Of a stretch of DNA of 64,000 bases, positions 12,401 through 23,430 are shown piece by piece (the first letter of the stretch is position 1; each line of letters begins with the position of its first letter). The stretch covers positions 658,317 through 722,316 of the forward strand of contig QANY01006190.1 of the NCBI GenBank assembly GCA_003255025.1. The letters run 5' to 3'. Under the pieces are notes generated by a model. That model was not told the DNA's origin. It saw only the letters and a list, made by a program, of their open reading frames with translations, and searched no databases. The translations under genes and the position numbers were made by a program. Source of the DNA: Datisca glomerata (lineage: Eukaryota > Streptophyta > Magnoliopsida > Cucurbitales > Datiscaceae).

Positions 12401-14741
12401 TTAGTGTCACCTCTTGATTCTCAATGTTAAGAAATAGAAAATCCTTGTAACCTTTGCAAAGAAAAAAGGCAGAATCCTGGATTTTCAACATAATTAATAA
12501 TTTTAAAAAACAAAAGCCTCACCAAAGTACTATTATGTTTTGTTTTTTACTTCCAAGTTACAACCGCAGTCTACTCATTCATATAACAATCAAAAGGAGA
12601 ACTGGAAAAACCATAAAAGAGTAAAGAAGTTGGTACTTTGAAGGTTGAAGATTCTAGTAAAGCTGAAATCTGTTCCAGCAGTTGTAGAGTGATTCCAAGT
12701 CTGTTTACGGGAATAAGGACTGACCCACCAGCATTAACAGTATCTATAGCACAGCTGCAAACAAATGCTACTTTTTCCTGTTCCTCTGTGCCCTCATCAG
12801 CTTCACATAATGACTTGCCCAATGCTTCCAAATCAATATCAGGATTACTAGAAAGAACACAACAAAAAGCTTCACCAGCGCCAATTATGATTATAAAAAA
12901 AAACTTGAATTCAAAACTAATTAACACATTTAGTTAATCTAATAACCTCAAGAAAACCTATAACAGCTAAGCAAAGAAAAGATACCTTGTAGATAATGGG
13001 TTATCAGAAGCTAGAATACAGTTATTCCTATTGTTCTCAACATCTTCGGTGAAATCCAACAATGAGAAATCTGAGTATATAATAATCTCATTCCCCTGAA
13101 GAGCCCGATAATCAAAGTTCATTGCATGGCTCGAAACAAAGATGGAACTTGATATAATAGCAATATTTCTCTTTGGACCATTTATAGTCCAGTTACAAGC
13201 TCCAATTTCCAAACCAGAGCTAAATGGCTTTATGATTAGTGTGCCATTATAGCAGGCTTCTTCAGCATATCTGAGTGCTTGAACCTTCTTCAAGCAATCC
13301 TTCACGTCAACTGCACTGAGAAGCACCACTTATTACATCGTTACATCCAATTCAGTTCTATTTGCTAGTACTTTGGAATAAGAAGGTTACATCTGATGCG
13401 TATTCAGATAATACTGAATGTGGTTCCACAAGGAAAAATGACACTTTAATATACACACTCAATAATCTTGATTTCATCCAGAAATGCAAATGTCCAGAAC
13501 AACATTGAAGAAATAAACTTTATAGGTAGAAAAACAGCAAAAAAAACTCAAACAAAATTCAATGCTAAAACTATCCCAGTTCTAATATATCACAGTGTGT
13601 ACATTCATAACTCATAATTACATAAAAAGAGGCAAACATGTGAGAACCATATAAAGCACATGGGTAGTATTCTCTGATAACTGGTATGTAGTGTCCCAGT
13701 TCTTGGGATTTTTAAAATGTGAATCATCTTACTTACTGACTCAAAAAAGAAGGATTATTTGATGTAGATTACATTCACTAAACATTATGTTCAGCAGTAA
13801 AGATAATATAGCTCCATCCAACAAAGACACATCATGAAAGCTTTTGATCTGTAAAATAATTGCCTTAAGATTAAGCTGCAGTATGAGTATGATTGTTCCA
13901 ATAAACATGTCTTCAAAAAAAATAAAAATAAAAAGATCATAGACTATAAAGCAAAACATATCACCTGTACAGAGGAAGCCAATCACCCAGCTCTGCCCCA
14001 TCTTTTCCTAATGCGACCTCTCTCAACATAGAAGGTAGCTGTTCAAGCTCGCCCTGCAGCATCCACAATGGAAAATCTCCATCTTCAGATCCATAAAACT
14101 GTCTGAATTCCATATGCATTGAAACAAGTTCCTCCATCACAATTTGTCCTAGTCTCATTGTTGCTTCAGTAGCATATATCTGAAATATAGGAAGACCAAT
14201 ATGGAACCACTTCTTTTCAGCAAGGTTAAAATGTAATCAAATCCGATATACTCCACTAGACCACTACGAAATAAGAATGACAACATTCTAGCAAGTACCT
14301 TTGCAGAAAACCCCTTCGCTCGGGTTAAAAATGGTAATCCCAACATACCCATTGGGCTCGAGATCAATACAATATCAATGGAGCTTAGGTTCCATAGCTG
14401 TAAGTTCTTAACAGTTTTGTACCAAGGCTCTGCAAATATTAAAGTACTCGCATCAAGTGGCTTTTCATCTTTCTGGCCTAGACAACATGATGTTTCTTCA
14501 TCTATCAATGCATTGAATTCAGTAGGAACAGGAGAAAAGATTGTGAGAGCTGAAAGATCCAGCGAGCAGTCTATTAAGATTCTGAAACCGCAAACATTGA
14601 GAATATGACACGGTGGGAAATGGAATCCCCCAGATCCGCTCAAACATGTCTGCAAACGAATAGAAGAACGAGTTCCTAAATAATAAGGAAAAATATGGAC
14701 GTTGTTATGTTAAAACTGAATGAGAAACTTACAAACTTCAT
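9468..14741 (-). CDS. INTS9: Integrator complex subunit 9, metallo-beta-lactamase/beta-CASP family
   Basis: This is a complete gene of 11 coding exons: 14733-14741, 14299-14649, 13965-14179, 12986-13315, 12637-12847, 11580-11672, 11383-11474, 10609-10726, 10419-10504, 10089-10140, 9468-9977. All introns are GT-AG, all phases join, and the 2067 nt give 688 residues, close to the roughly 700 usual in plants. INTS9 is the catalytically inactive partner of the endonuclease INTS11 in the nuclear Integrator, which cleaves 3' ends of snRNAs and other transcripts. Visible landmarks are TCLSGSGGFHFPPCHILN near the N-terminus, AEPWYKTVKNLQLW, SSPMGMLGLPFLTR, the beta-CASP segment NWQEPCIVFCPHWSLRLGP (about residues 435-453), and the C-terminal INTS11-binding region from LPEDLSCH (about residue 520). 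The start is the ATG at 14741, in an exon coding only MKF; the ATG at 14655 is inside intron 1. An assembly gap lies in intron 7. Confidence 0.95.
11136..11160. other. Assembly gap (25 N) after a poly-G run
   Basis: Twenty-five N follow a run of 21 G (11115-11135). The gap sits in INTS9 intron 7 and does not touch an exon. The G run is probably a sequencing artefact or a hard-to-read homopolymer. Confidence 0.95.
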
Positions 14742-15200
14742 TTGGGTGAAAAGAAATCAGATTCTTCAAGGAGGATCCTACAATAAACATCATACTTTAA
14801 AACATCAAAGTTAAGAATAAAGTAATACCCATAAATAATAAGCTAATAGAAAACAACACTCAATCAAACAAGAAGACTCACAAGTTAATTACAGAGAGAA
14901 CAAGAACGTCAATAGATATGGTCACTAACGAAAGACAAGGGACTAACTTTGAGGTAAATAATAAGCAAATAAGGAGATTTCGAATTGTTAAATTATTATC
15001 AAGGAAGTAAAAGGGTGACGAAAATGAAAAGGCAGAGACCATGATCTCACACACACAGGCAGAGAGAGAGAGAGAGAGTGAGATACAACAGACCCAGTTA
15101 CGTACTGACCTAAGATACAGAAGTTGAAGCCTCTAAAAACCGAGTTGAGAAACAGAGAATGGTGGCATCTAGATAATGGCTGGAAATTTCAGAGAAGCGA
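14742..15200 (-). promoter_or_regulatory. INTS9 5' UTR with probable leader intron
   Basis: On the minus strand an acceptor TTGTAG precedes 14777, so the exon 14733-14777 would hold the last 36 nt of leader plus MKF. A matching donor CTTAG|GTCAGT ends a possible upstream non-coding exon at 15110. That exon would start somewhere in 15111-15230. A (GA)n run lies inside the proposed leader intron. No TATA box stands out. The intron is inferred from signals only. Confidence 0.45.
15059..15078. repeat. (GA)n microsatellite
   Basis: About ten GA units stand in the INTS9 leader region. On the transcribed strand this is a CT-rich tract, a common feature of plant 5' leaders. Confidence 0.8.
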
Positions 15201-15608
15201 CAAAGCGTCTCCGACAGGTCAGGCGTAAATCAGTTCTCCTGATGGGTCATTCGGGTCAAGTGAGCCTATCTAACTATCAAATAGGCCCATACCATTATGG
15301 GTCGAAGAACTACAAGAATAACACATATGGTGAGAACATTAGTTATTTATAGGGGTCTTCAAAAACTGTTCAGACCGTTTAGTCTGAACCGGTTTGAATC
15401 GAAATTGATCGGTCTGGACGATATTTTTATTATTAATGGTCGTTTTGGTCCTCCTTTTAGAGAGAACCGAAATTTCAGACCGATCTAAAATTTTCGTTAG
15501 TTCTGGACTGATCCGACCGTATAGTGTGTATATATATATATGTATTTTTTTAGGGTTCTAGGTTATTTCTCTTCTCTTCCTTAGCTTAGTCAGGCCCTCT
15601 CATTCTTT

Positions 15609-15820
15609 GCGTCTCGCCTCCAGCCAACCCCTCTCGTGTCTCGCCTCCAGTCATTGCCTCTCGCGTCTCGCCTCCAGTCATTGCCTCTCGCGTCTCGCCT
15701 CCAGCCAACCCCTCTCGTGTCTCACCTCCAGTCATTGCCTCTCGCGTCTCGCCTCCAGTCATTGCCTCTCGCGTCTCGCCTCCAGTCATTGCCTCTCGCG
15801 TCTCGCCTCCAGCAGCCCCT
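15609..15820. repeat. 27-bp minisatellite, 8 units
   Basis: The unit is CGCGTCTCGCCTCCAGTCAT plus TGCCTCT, repeated eight times in two alternating variants (CAGTCATTGC and CAGCCAACCC). Because 27 is divisible by three, one reverse frame reads as a nine-residue repeat, which is not evidence of a gene. Confidence 0.9.
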
Positions 15821-16425
15821 CTCACGTCTCACGACTCTACCTCTCACCTCTCCCCTCCCTCAGCTCAGTCCGTTTTCACTCTCTCTCCCTCAGCTCAGCC
15901 CCTCTCACGTCTCACGACTCTGCCTCTCACCTCTCCCCTCCTTCAAATCAGTCTCTCTTCACTCTCCCTCAGCTCAGCCACTCTCACATCTCACGACTCT
16001 GCTTCTCACCTCTCCTCCCCCTCAGCTCAGTCCCTCTTCACTCTCTTTCCCTCAGCTCAGCCCCTCTCACGTTTCATGACTCTGCCTTTCACCTCTCCCC
16101 TCCCTCAGCTTAGTCCCTCTTCACTCTCTCCCCCTCAGCTCAACCTCTCTCACGTCTCACGACTCTGCCTCTCACCTCTCCCCTCCCTCAGCTTAGTCTC
16201 TCTTCACTCTCTCTCCCTCAACTCATCCTCTCTAACGTCTCACGACTCTGCCTCTCACCTCTCCCCTCCCTCAGCTCAGTCCCTCTTCACTCTCTCTCCC
16301 TCAACTCAGCCCCTCTCACATCTCATGAATCTGCCTCTCACCTATCCACTCCCTCAGCTCAGTCCTTCTTCACTCTCTCTCCCTCAGCACAGCCCCTCTC
16401 ACGTCTCACGATTCTGCCTCTTACT
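15821..16425. repeat. About 82-bp minisatellite, roughly 7-8 units
   Basis: Each unit starts near CACGTCTCACGACTCTGCCT, runs through CTCACCTCTCCCCTCCCTCA and ends GCTCAGCCCCTCT. CGACTCTGCCT recurs about every 82 bp from 15831 to 16405. The array is almost purely C/T on the plus strand apart from short motifs. Confidence 0.88.
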
Positions 16426-16429
16426 CAGA

Positions 16430-16600
16430 CCCTCTCCCTCTCTCTCAGCTCAGACCCTCTCCCTCTCCCTCAGCTCAGACCCTCTCCCTCTCCCTCAGCT
16501 CAGAACCTCTCCCTCTCTCTCAGCTCAGACCCTCTCCCTCAGCTCAGACCCTCTCCCTCTCCCTCAGCTCAGAACCTCTCCCTCTCCTTCAGCTCAAACA
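16430..16600. repeat. Short minisatellite of CTCAGACCCTCTCCCT type, about 24 bp
   Basis: About seven units of CAGCTCAGACCCTCTCCCTC vary in length by one or two CCCTCT steps. The unit looks derived from the end of the neighbouring 82-bp unit, so the three arrays probably arose by stepwise local amplification. Confidence 0.85.
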
Positions 16601-16798
16601 TTTATTGCAAAACAGTTATTTAGTCCGTTAAGTCCGTCCGAACCGACCGTTAAATTTTGGTATGATCGGTCCGGATTTTTTTTTCCCAGATTTTTGATCC
16701 GTTCGGTCCTCCATATAAGATGATTGTGATTTTCTGTCTGGTCTTATTTTTCTGCAAAAGTCTGACCAGATCGACCATTGAACACCCCTAGTTATTTA

Positions 16799-18070
16799 TG
16801 TTGTTGTCTCTATATCATTACATGCAATGAACTAGAAAAATAAACTCCTTCAAAAACTCAATGAGACCCACCAACCATAATTGCACAAAACAAATTGGAA
16901 CTAATTTTGTTAAATGGTCTCCCACACCTATTTAACTGCAATTTTCTCTTGTTTTTAATCAGTAAAATAAGAACTATAAAAGAAAGACCACATCCGCGAG
17001 AAAGAATCTCAATCCAATCTCCTAATGTTGGTGACATAATAATAATAATATTTAGTAATAATAAAATAATAATATCAATAATATTAATACTAATCTATCA
17101 ATAAATCTATATCTATAATATATTAATAATTTGTTTGAGAATGTTTCGTCTAAAAATATTTTAACGCATTAAAAATAGCAATTCAAATCACGTGTATTTG
17201 ACAAACGTTATTTTCAAAACATAATTAATATGTGAAAACACTTTTACAAGAAATATAAACTCACGTATTTCGTCAAATACTTTTATATACACATATATAT
17301 GCTTTAAAATATATGCAAGTTTAAACCTCAAATAAGAAGATAATTTTCAATCTATATAAAGACTTGTAATAATAACACTAATTAACAAACACATGTACCT
17401 AAGAATCATATGGTATGATAATCATTTTATGAATGTACAAGCTACAAGTAGACTATTCCAACACTACACTGTTTAATTCTAACGTGGCTAAAACTAATTA
17501 GTTAAAGGTTATACCTACATACATTGAACCCCATTAGATTTGTTTATGGTATCACTGAAATCCAGAAGGTAGTTATTTGTAAATTCATACTCGTGTATAA
17601 TTCATACTATCGCTGAAATTTACATTTCTTCAACAAATTCATGTGTTGTTTGAAAATTAGCAAATATAAATGCACAGGTTGCGTAGTGTTGTTTTGTATG
17701 AGAAGCATGTGCTGTGAAAGACTAACTAACAGTAAAATTAACGTTAGATAAAAGCTATTTGATCAATAATGACATGTAAGAATTAAAATTAAGCGAGTTA
17801 CTTGAGCATTGACTCCTGTTCACAGAGGTTAATAAAAAGTTATTACCTAAAAAATATCATTTTTTCCAAAAATTTAAAACAATTTCTAACATAAAACTAT
17901 GCTAAATTGTAATTAATGGATGGCTATCAACAACTGAAACGATTGTAAAAGAATATTGAAAATTTTGATCATATTTTGGCAAACTATCAGTGATCCTAAA
18001 ATCTTATTAAAAATGTTGGATTACGAGTTTAGTTGAATTAATTTTTAACAGACTCTTTCATGTGCATATT
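16799..18070. other. Intergenic DNA with (TAA)n-rich patch
   Basis: No gene is visible. A (TAA)n/(AAT)n-rich patch covers about 17036-17100. The rest is AT-rich single-copy-looking sequence. Confidence 0.5.
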
Positions 18071-18610
18071 AAAAATTTAGGAAAAATTGCAAGATTCACC
18101 ATTTTTGGAAGGTAACTCTACATAAATGTCTATTTTTTTAATATTATAGATATGACCTTTTTTTATAAGTGGCATTGGCCTTAAAAAAAATTTCTTTCTG
18201 CCCTTGTCTTCCTCACATAGTTTCGACCTCTAAGGTTTTGAACAGTAGCCATGTCTTCCCTAAAGAGCTTCCGCCGCTTCATGCTCTTCGCCGTCTGCTC
18301 GTCGCCTTTCTGTCTCTATTTCCCTTGTTGCGTGTTGTTGGTCGGCTACCTCCCTCCCTCCCTCGCTGTTCTTCTTTGAGTTTTTAATTTTTTTTTGTAA
18401 AAGTTAATTATTAGTGCATTTTTAGGGTTAAAATTAGTTGTTTGTACATAAGTTAATGTGTTGTTAGTATTTCGTTCTGGATCTAAGAGTTTTTTCTGAT
18501 TATTTAGTGAATCTGAGATTTTTCTAGTTTTTTTCGTGTGAGTTTTCTGGCTTTTTGCATGGTTTTTTTATGAATCTTACAATTTTTTTTGAAAAATTGT
18601 AAGACGTTAT

Positions 18611-18700
18611 GGTATCAACATTAGATACCATACATATCAAAATTAGATATCATACGTATCAAAATTAGATATCATATGTATTTAATTTATATATCATACG
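18611..18700. repeat. Short tandem repeat around ATCAAAATTAGATATCATAC
   Basis: Three to four imperfect copies of a roughly 26-bp unit containing the palindrome-like GATATCAT lie inside the Mutator-like element. Confidence 0.7.
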
Positions 18701-18736
18701 CATAACTTCTTTTCAACGGAATTCATATGTCACTCA

Positions 18737-18779
18737 CGCTACAGTACACGCGTGGGGCCGTTGCACGCGTACTGTAGCG
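18737..18779. repeat. Hairpin with GCTACAGTA ... TACTGTAGC arms
   Basis: The left arm CGCTACAGTACACGCGTG (18737-18754) pairs with CACGCGTACTGTAGCG (18764-18779), with a 2-nt bulge and a 9-nt GC-rich loop. It is unusually GC-rich for the area. Confidence 0.75.
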
Positions 18780-18942
18780 CATTTTTATCCTTTTTCATTA
18801 AGGGTTTAATGATAAATGACTACTCATCCCCCTCATTTTTTTATTAGAAGCTGATAATTCCTGCAATTAAAAATAAAAAAAATGACATTTTACTACAAGA
18901 ATGACCCAAATGAGTCATTTTTATAATTCTCCCTAAATTTTA

Positions 18943-19369
18943 TAATGGGCTAGTTAATTCGTTGAAATTTAATTTTAAATGGGGACTAAGACTGTTGGCG
19001 TGATATTTTTTTAACTTGGTGTCTCCTGCTCTAATACCTTTTTTTTACCTTTTCCTTGTTAAATTGTTGGTAATTTCAAAATTCTAAATTGTTAGGTTGA
19101 TAGGAAGTTAATCATTTAAAATAAGTACATCACGCCTCGATAGCAAACTTTTCTTTTGTCTAAAAGTTACAACTTTGTCTTTTTGATTTAATTAGATTCA
19201 TTTTATAATTAAAAAATCACATTTATTTTTGTTGGGTGATATTGTGCATTGCTCAACCATAAACTAGTTTGAGAAATAAAACTTTTCCTCACACTTATAA
19301 ATTGATTAGTTATTAGTCACTTCCACAACATATATGATATAACTCTAACAATCTCATCCATCAGACATC
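18943..19369. repeat. Possible TRIM-like LTR remnant
   Basis: GCTCTAATACC at 19029 resembles a reverse-complement initiator-tRNA primer site. TGTTGGGTGATATTG (19230) begins a stretch with GAGAAATAAAACTTTTCCTC and ACACTTATAAATTGATTAG that matches the remnant near 59800-59930 in order and spacing. Both look like short LTRs of TRIM elements. No interior is seen. Confidence 0.35.
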
Positions 19370-19583
19370 AGATCTTGAGTCGGATTACCATTGATTCACT
19401 TCACCCAGATTCACCACCATCGGTCCGTGAGTCGGGTAACCGTTGACTCACTTCACTCAAATTTACCATACTTCAGGCTCTTGAGCCTGATAATCGTCGA
19501 CTCAGTTCAGCCACATTCACTAAACATTAGGTTGTGAATCGAGGAGCCAACAACTCACTTCACTCAGGTTCACCACACATCAA
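19370..19583. repeat. Degenerate tandem repeat, about 54 bp x 4
   Basis: Four units share the pattern TGAGTCGGATTACC ... GACTCACTTCACTCA ... TTCACCA. They are strongly diverged but in register and end at the boundary of the downstream LTR. The LTR copy here lacks the first 25-30 bp found in its partner at 46214, so the array may have replaced the LTR start. Confidence 0.7.
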
Positions 19584-20290
19584 ACACTTTAAATATACAC
19601 ACTTTATTTTTTGGCCATATATAGTCTAAGACAATATGTATGATTTGAAAAAATAGCCCAATAACTAAAAATAAGAAAAATAGTCTAAGGACTAAAAAAA
19701 TGAGTAAAATGACTTCACTTGAGGGGATGTCATTTTAGAGAGAGAGAGAGAAAGAGAGGTCTTGAGAGAGAATGAGAGTATAGCTTTTTAGAAGAGAGTG
19801 TGAGAAATAGATGAGATTTTCTAAAATAGAGAGAAAGATAGTTTACATTTTTATTCACCTTCTCTCATTCTTTTTCTTAAGGTAGTGTAAATTTCTTGCA
19901 TATTAGCTAACAATATATCTTATTCATTATTCTTCATCATCTCTCATTCATACTCATGTAGTATATACTTTTTGTTTTATTTTACATGTATAAGTGTTTG
20001 TTCTTCTTTCTTCATCATTTACTCTTAATATTGAGCTTTATTTTTATGCATTGATGATTTTCTTACAAATTTGATAATGAGATATCTTTGTCATCAACTT
20101 AATCAATGAGGGTGAAGATAAGGTCTTTGAGGAGTGAAAATTAACTCAATCTCAGTCAACTCTTTAATGGGTTAAAATTGTACATTTGTTGCGAAAAATC
20201 TCCTATGATAATTTCTCATATATAAAAATACATAAATAGAGGGTTAAACATCTATATAAAGATATGTAAATATTTAAGCTTTAAATAATT
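19584..20290 (+). repeat. LTR copy A, probable 5' LTR of the Tat-type gypsy element
   Basis: This segment matches LTR copy B (46241-46822, 52281-52440, 57691-57713) in the same orientation along its length. Shared landmarks include CTTTAAATATACACACTTT, ATGTATGATTTGAAAAAATA, CACTTGAGGGGATG, TTAGCTAACAATATATCTT, CAATGAGGGTGA and TAAACATCTATATAAAG. Relative to copy B it lacks the first 25-30 bp and about 50 bp including the TATAAATA box. It gives the empty-site sequence for both insertions in copy B. The join to viral sequence is near 20290-20300. Confidence 0.75.
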
Positions 20291-20409
20291 ATTTATATCT
20301 AATTTCACTCTCCGCCCAAGTGGCTGGTTATTCTTATATGTGAATCTGTTTTATCAAATGTTGACGTATCAACTTCTATTTGGTTAGCTTTATGTACCTC
20401 AGTAAGACC

Positions 20410-21360
20410 TCTTAGAAATGTAAATCTCGAGGGTAGGGTGGTTGTAAGGGCGGGTTGGAGAAGAACGACCCTAATAGGATGTTGTAGAAGTACCACAACA
20501 GATTAGTGATCAAAATACAGTATGAAATTCTCAATCCTAAGAATAATTTAGTTAGTTGTGTCATGAGTAGATTATTTAGAAGTAATTCTTCTAGTAGTAA
20601 TAGGTCTACAATAACTTCAATACCTGACATAATAAATGATGAACACCTTTGAATTAGCAGATGATCAAGTAGATCATAGGGTAAGGAATATACCCAAAAT
20701 CCCTAATAAAAATATTTACAAATCAACATGGTCTGTTGCTTCTTTCAAGTCTCAGCATCATGTAAAAATAATTAAAAAATATATGCTCTTGGGAAAGAGC
20801 ATAAAACTTGTCAATTACTTTCACCTGATGCAATAAAACAACACATTCAAGAAGAATATAATTTCCTTCATTTTAGTTTAGTCCAGATTGGCGTTAAGCC
20901 ACTCACAAGAAGAGGCCTAAATACATCTGTATTATTAGCCTTGCGAGATGAAAGATTTATAAATTTGAATGATAGTATTTTAGGATTAATTTTAAAGATT
21001 TATAAATTTTAATGATCTGTCTGTTAGTTTAGCAGATCCCCATATTTTAAAATCATTAAATTTAAATATTAAAACTAGTGGTTATCAAGTCCTAGATGGC
21101 CCCAACCTCTAGCTTTAATCTTCAGAATTCATTACAAAGTTACAAAAACAAATATGAATTTTCAAGCCATCAATAGGAGTCCAAAGAATCAAACCCTATT
21201 GATCCAATCTAGCCAAAATAATGCCAATATTAGAGAACCTAAAACAATTAGGTGGTCTGATATTACTTTGCCTTCAAATTAGCTTTTAACTAATGAGAGT
21301 CAACCTACTCCAATTCAAACACCAATTGAAAATGTAGATTACATCCAGTAGTACACGGAT
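20410..21360 (+). pseudogene. Movement protein region of the endogenous caulimovirid
   Basis: Broken frames carry segments typical of the caulimovirid 30K-type movement protein, for example VKPLTRRGLNTSVLLALRD near 20890-20950, followed by HYKVTKTNMNFQAINRSPKN near 21130-21190. The role in a virus is passage through plasmodesmata. There are several in-frame stops (for example near 20632) and a local duplication or frameshift around 21000, where TTTATAAATTT recurs after 42-46 bp. It is non-functional. Confidence 0.7.
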
Positions 21361-23430
21361 GATACTGTTAAAATTAATTTTCAATCATCATCTAGTTCTA
21401 ATCCACAAATTAGGGAGTATAGCTAGTCTAATACCCCTAGAAATTTTTTTTCTGGATCATCCATTAATAATGATCAAGATCTTAGGATTCAACAATAAGA
21501 ACAAGAATTAAAAATCTAAAAATTAAAAATTTAAGACTTAAAGGCATAGCCACAAGTTCCCAAGTTAGTCAAGTCTTTGATAATAAGTCTGAATAATCCG
21601 ATGAAGTTGAAGCATCCACTAAATCAGATTTTCAAGGAAACCTTCATCCTGTTAATCATCAACTCTTAGTCCCGAATATAGGAACCCTGAGTCAAGAATA
21701 TAAATCAGATTGAGAAAAAATAACCTAACACAATAATGACCTAGCCAATCTTAATAGATGCAACAGGTTCAGAGAAAAATATAATATGGACCAAAGAAGA
21801 ATCATACTTGCTGAATGGAAGGCATTCATGCAAGAATTTAGGGTTGATATGTTTTTCCTTGATATATCGAGGATATTTATGATAAAAATATCAAAGAAAT
21901 TTTAAAATATAAATGGGTCAAGGAAGACTCCAGTGTAGTTTCTGCCAGTCATCCTCCTCCTGAAATTTTTTTGATTAATCATAAAAATTCTTTAATCACT
22001 GCGCTCCTTTCAAGATTGCAAAGGAAGAAGAACCTAATAAAAAGATAGTTGAACAACTCAATTACACCAATCAAAGTCTAATTACAGTAGGTAAACAATT
22101 AGACACATTTGAGAATAAAGTTGATGATCTCCATGAACCTAAAACTAATGAAGCTCTAAAAGAAAAACCTTCAATAAATCTTTTAGATAAAACCACTTTG
22201 AATGTTGTTCCCATTGGTAAACAGATTGATCAAATGCTTTAAGAATTGAAAAATAAATCTATAGAATCATCTTCTTCTGTTAAGGTTATCAATCAAGATA
22301 GTTGTTCTAAGTAAGAAAACCATAGGAGAGAATCCTCCGATGAGTCATCCACAATCCATGAATTTTCAAAAATTAACAATATTGAAAATAAGTTTAAAAA
22401 TTTAAAATTAGAAAGAAAATGGCATAAGAAGTTTATGTCACCAAATATTCAAATTACTGAATCTTATTTCGTTAATCAATTTTCTATATCTACGGAAAAG
22501 TTATATGAATGAAATATTAATGGACTTTCTGAACAGGAAGTTCTCAATAAATTGTAACATATCGCAATGGTAGCCAACAACTACATTACCACACACAGTG
22601 TGCCTCAAAATGAGGTAATCCAACTCTTAGTCACAGGATTCTTAGAAATGCTTCATTCTTGGTGAAAAAAACACCTAACAGAAGAATCTAAAATTACCAT
22701 TCTTTCAATAGTAAAGATTGATGCTGAAGGAACCCCAATTATTGGAGAAAATCTGGAAACAATACATGATGCTATCAATACGATTCTCTATACAATAATT
22801 GAACACTTCAATGGTATGCCAAGTAGTATTACTTCGCGTATTCATGATCAATTAACTAATCTTAGGTGTCCAACCCTAAGTGATTTCAATTGGTATAATG
22901 TTAAGGGATGATAGTAACCAACCCTTTTGGAAAGAAAAATTTATTAATGGATTACCCAATTTATTCGCACACAATCAAAGAACATTCCTTAGTAATGACC
23001 TAGGTGATATAGAATATGATAGTCTAACTTAAGGAACAATAATTACTATAATAAAAAAAGAAAGTTTAAAAATGTGCGTTGATATGACAATCAATAAACA
23101 AATTTAAAAAAAATAAAACTGTCAAATACGAATTAAGTAATTTCTGTGAACAATATGGTTTACCCTCTATTGCCCCTTCCCAGAAAAATAGGAAAAAATC
23201 CCACTTAAGTCCTATAAGGTCTCACAAGCCCTAAAAGAGAAATTACCACAAAAATAGAAACAAAAATTTTGATCAATACTTCTAAAAAATAAAAATATTA
23301 ACAAATGCTTCTCTTAAAATAATAATTCCAACAAAAGTTTAATAAAAAATCTACTGATAAAAGTAAACTTAAATGTTTTAAATGTGGCCAAAATGGTTAT
23401 TTTTCAAATACTTGCCAAGTTAAAAATAAA
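21361..23430 (+). pseudogene. Coat protein region, copy 1, with damaged zinc knuckle
   Basis: This is a long, broken Lys/Asn/Ser-rich reading region, acidic in the middle, ending in a basic stretch and a CCHC-type knuckle at 23374-23415 reading CFKCGQNGYFSNTC. The histidine of the C-x2-C-x4-H-x4-C pattern is replaced by tyrosine. Stops and frameshifts are frequent. The order between movement protein and protease fits the coat protein of Caulimoviridae. Confidence 0.65.

Larger units (their letters stand above)
15350..16790. mobile_element. Non-autonomous hAT element with 8-bp target duplication
   Basis: The element begins TAGGGGTCTTCAA and ends, read from the other strand, TAGGGGTGTTCAA. It is flanked by perfect 8-bp direct repeats GTTATTTA (15342-15349 and 16791-16798). 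TAGGGGTG termini plus an 8-bp duplication identify hAT. At 1441 bp it is long for a MITE because the centre is three successive minisatellites, while the outer 250 bp and 180 bp are rich in GGTCCGGA/CCGACCG-like motifs. No transposase is encoded. The open frames across it only reflect repeats lacking stops. It sits a few hundred bases upstream of the INTS9 leader. Confidence 0.92.
18080..18933. mobile_element. Mutator-like non-autonomous element (MULE)
   Basis: Long degenerate terminal inverted repeats of about 58 bp start GGAAAAATTGCAAGATTCACC on the left and, on the other strand, GGGAGAATTATAAAAATGAC on the right. They share patches such as AAATGTC near their inner ends. The flanks carry a 9-bp near-duplication (AAAAATTTA at 18071, TAAATTTTA at 18934; 7 of 9 match), the size expected for Mutator. 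Inside, about 18190-18375 is more GC-rich and protein-like than the rest (reading LHALRRLLVAFLSLFPLLRV), so it may be a captured host fragment. A tandem repeat and a strong hairpin lie in the right half. There is no transposase. Confidence 0.6.

Noticed and set aside
12638..12937. Plus-strand open frames opposite INTS9 exons (also 14378-14608 and 10629-10925)
   Set aside because: They are antisense shadows of conserved minus-strand exons.
14650..14655. ATG at 14655 as INTS9 start
   Set aside because: It lies in the acceptor region of intron 1. A better start with exact splice signals is at 14741.
15586..16723. Several open frames on both strands with repetitive Ser/Leu/Pro or Gly-Glu-Thr-Arg content
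   Set aside because: They result from minisatellite units lacking stop codons inside the hAT element. The repeat period of 27 bp preserves the frame. No start context, splice signal or domain supports a gene.
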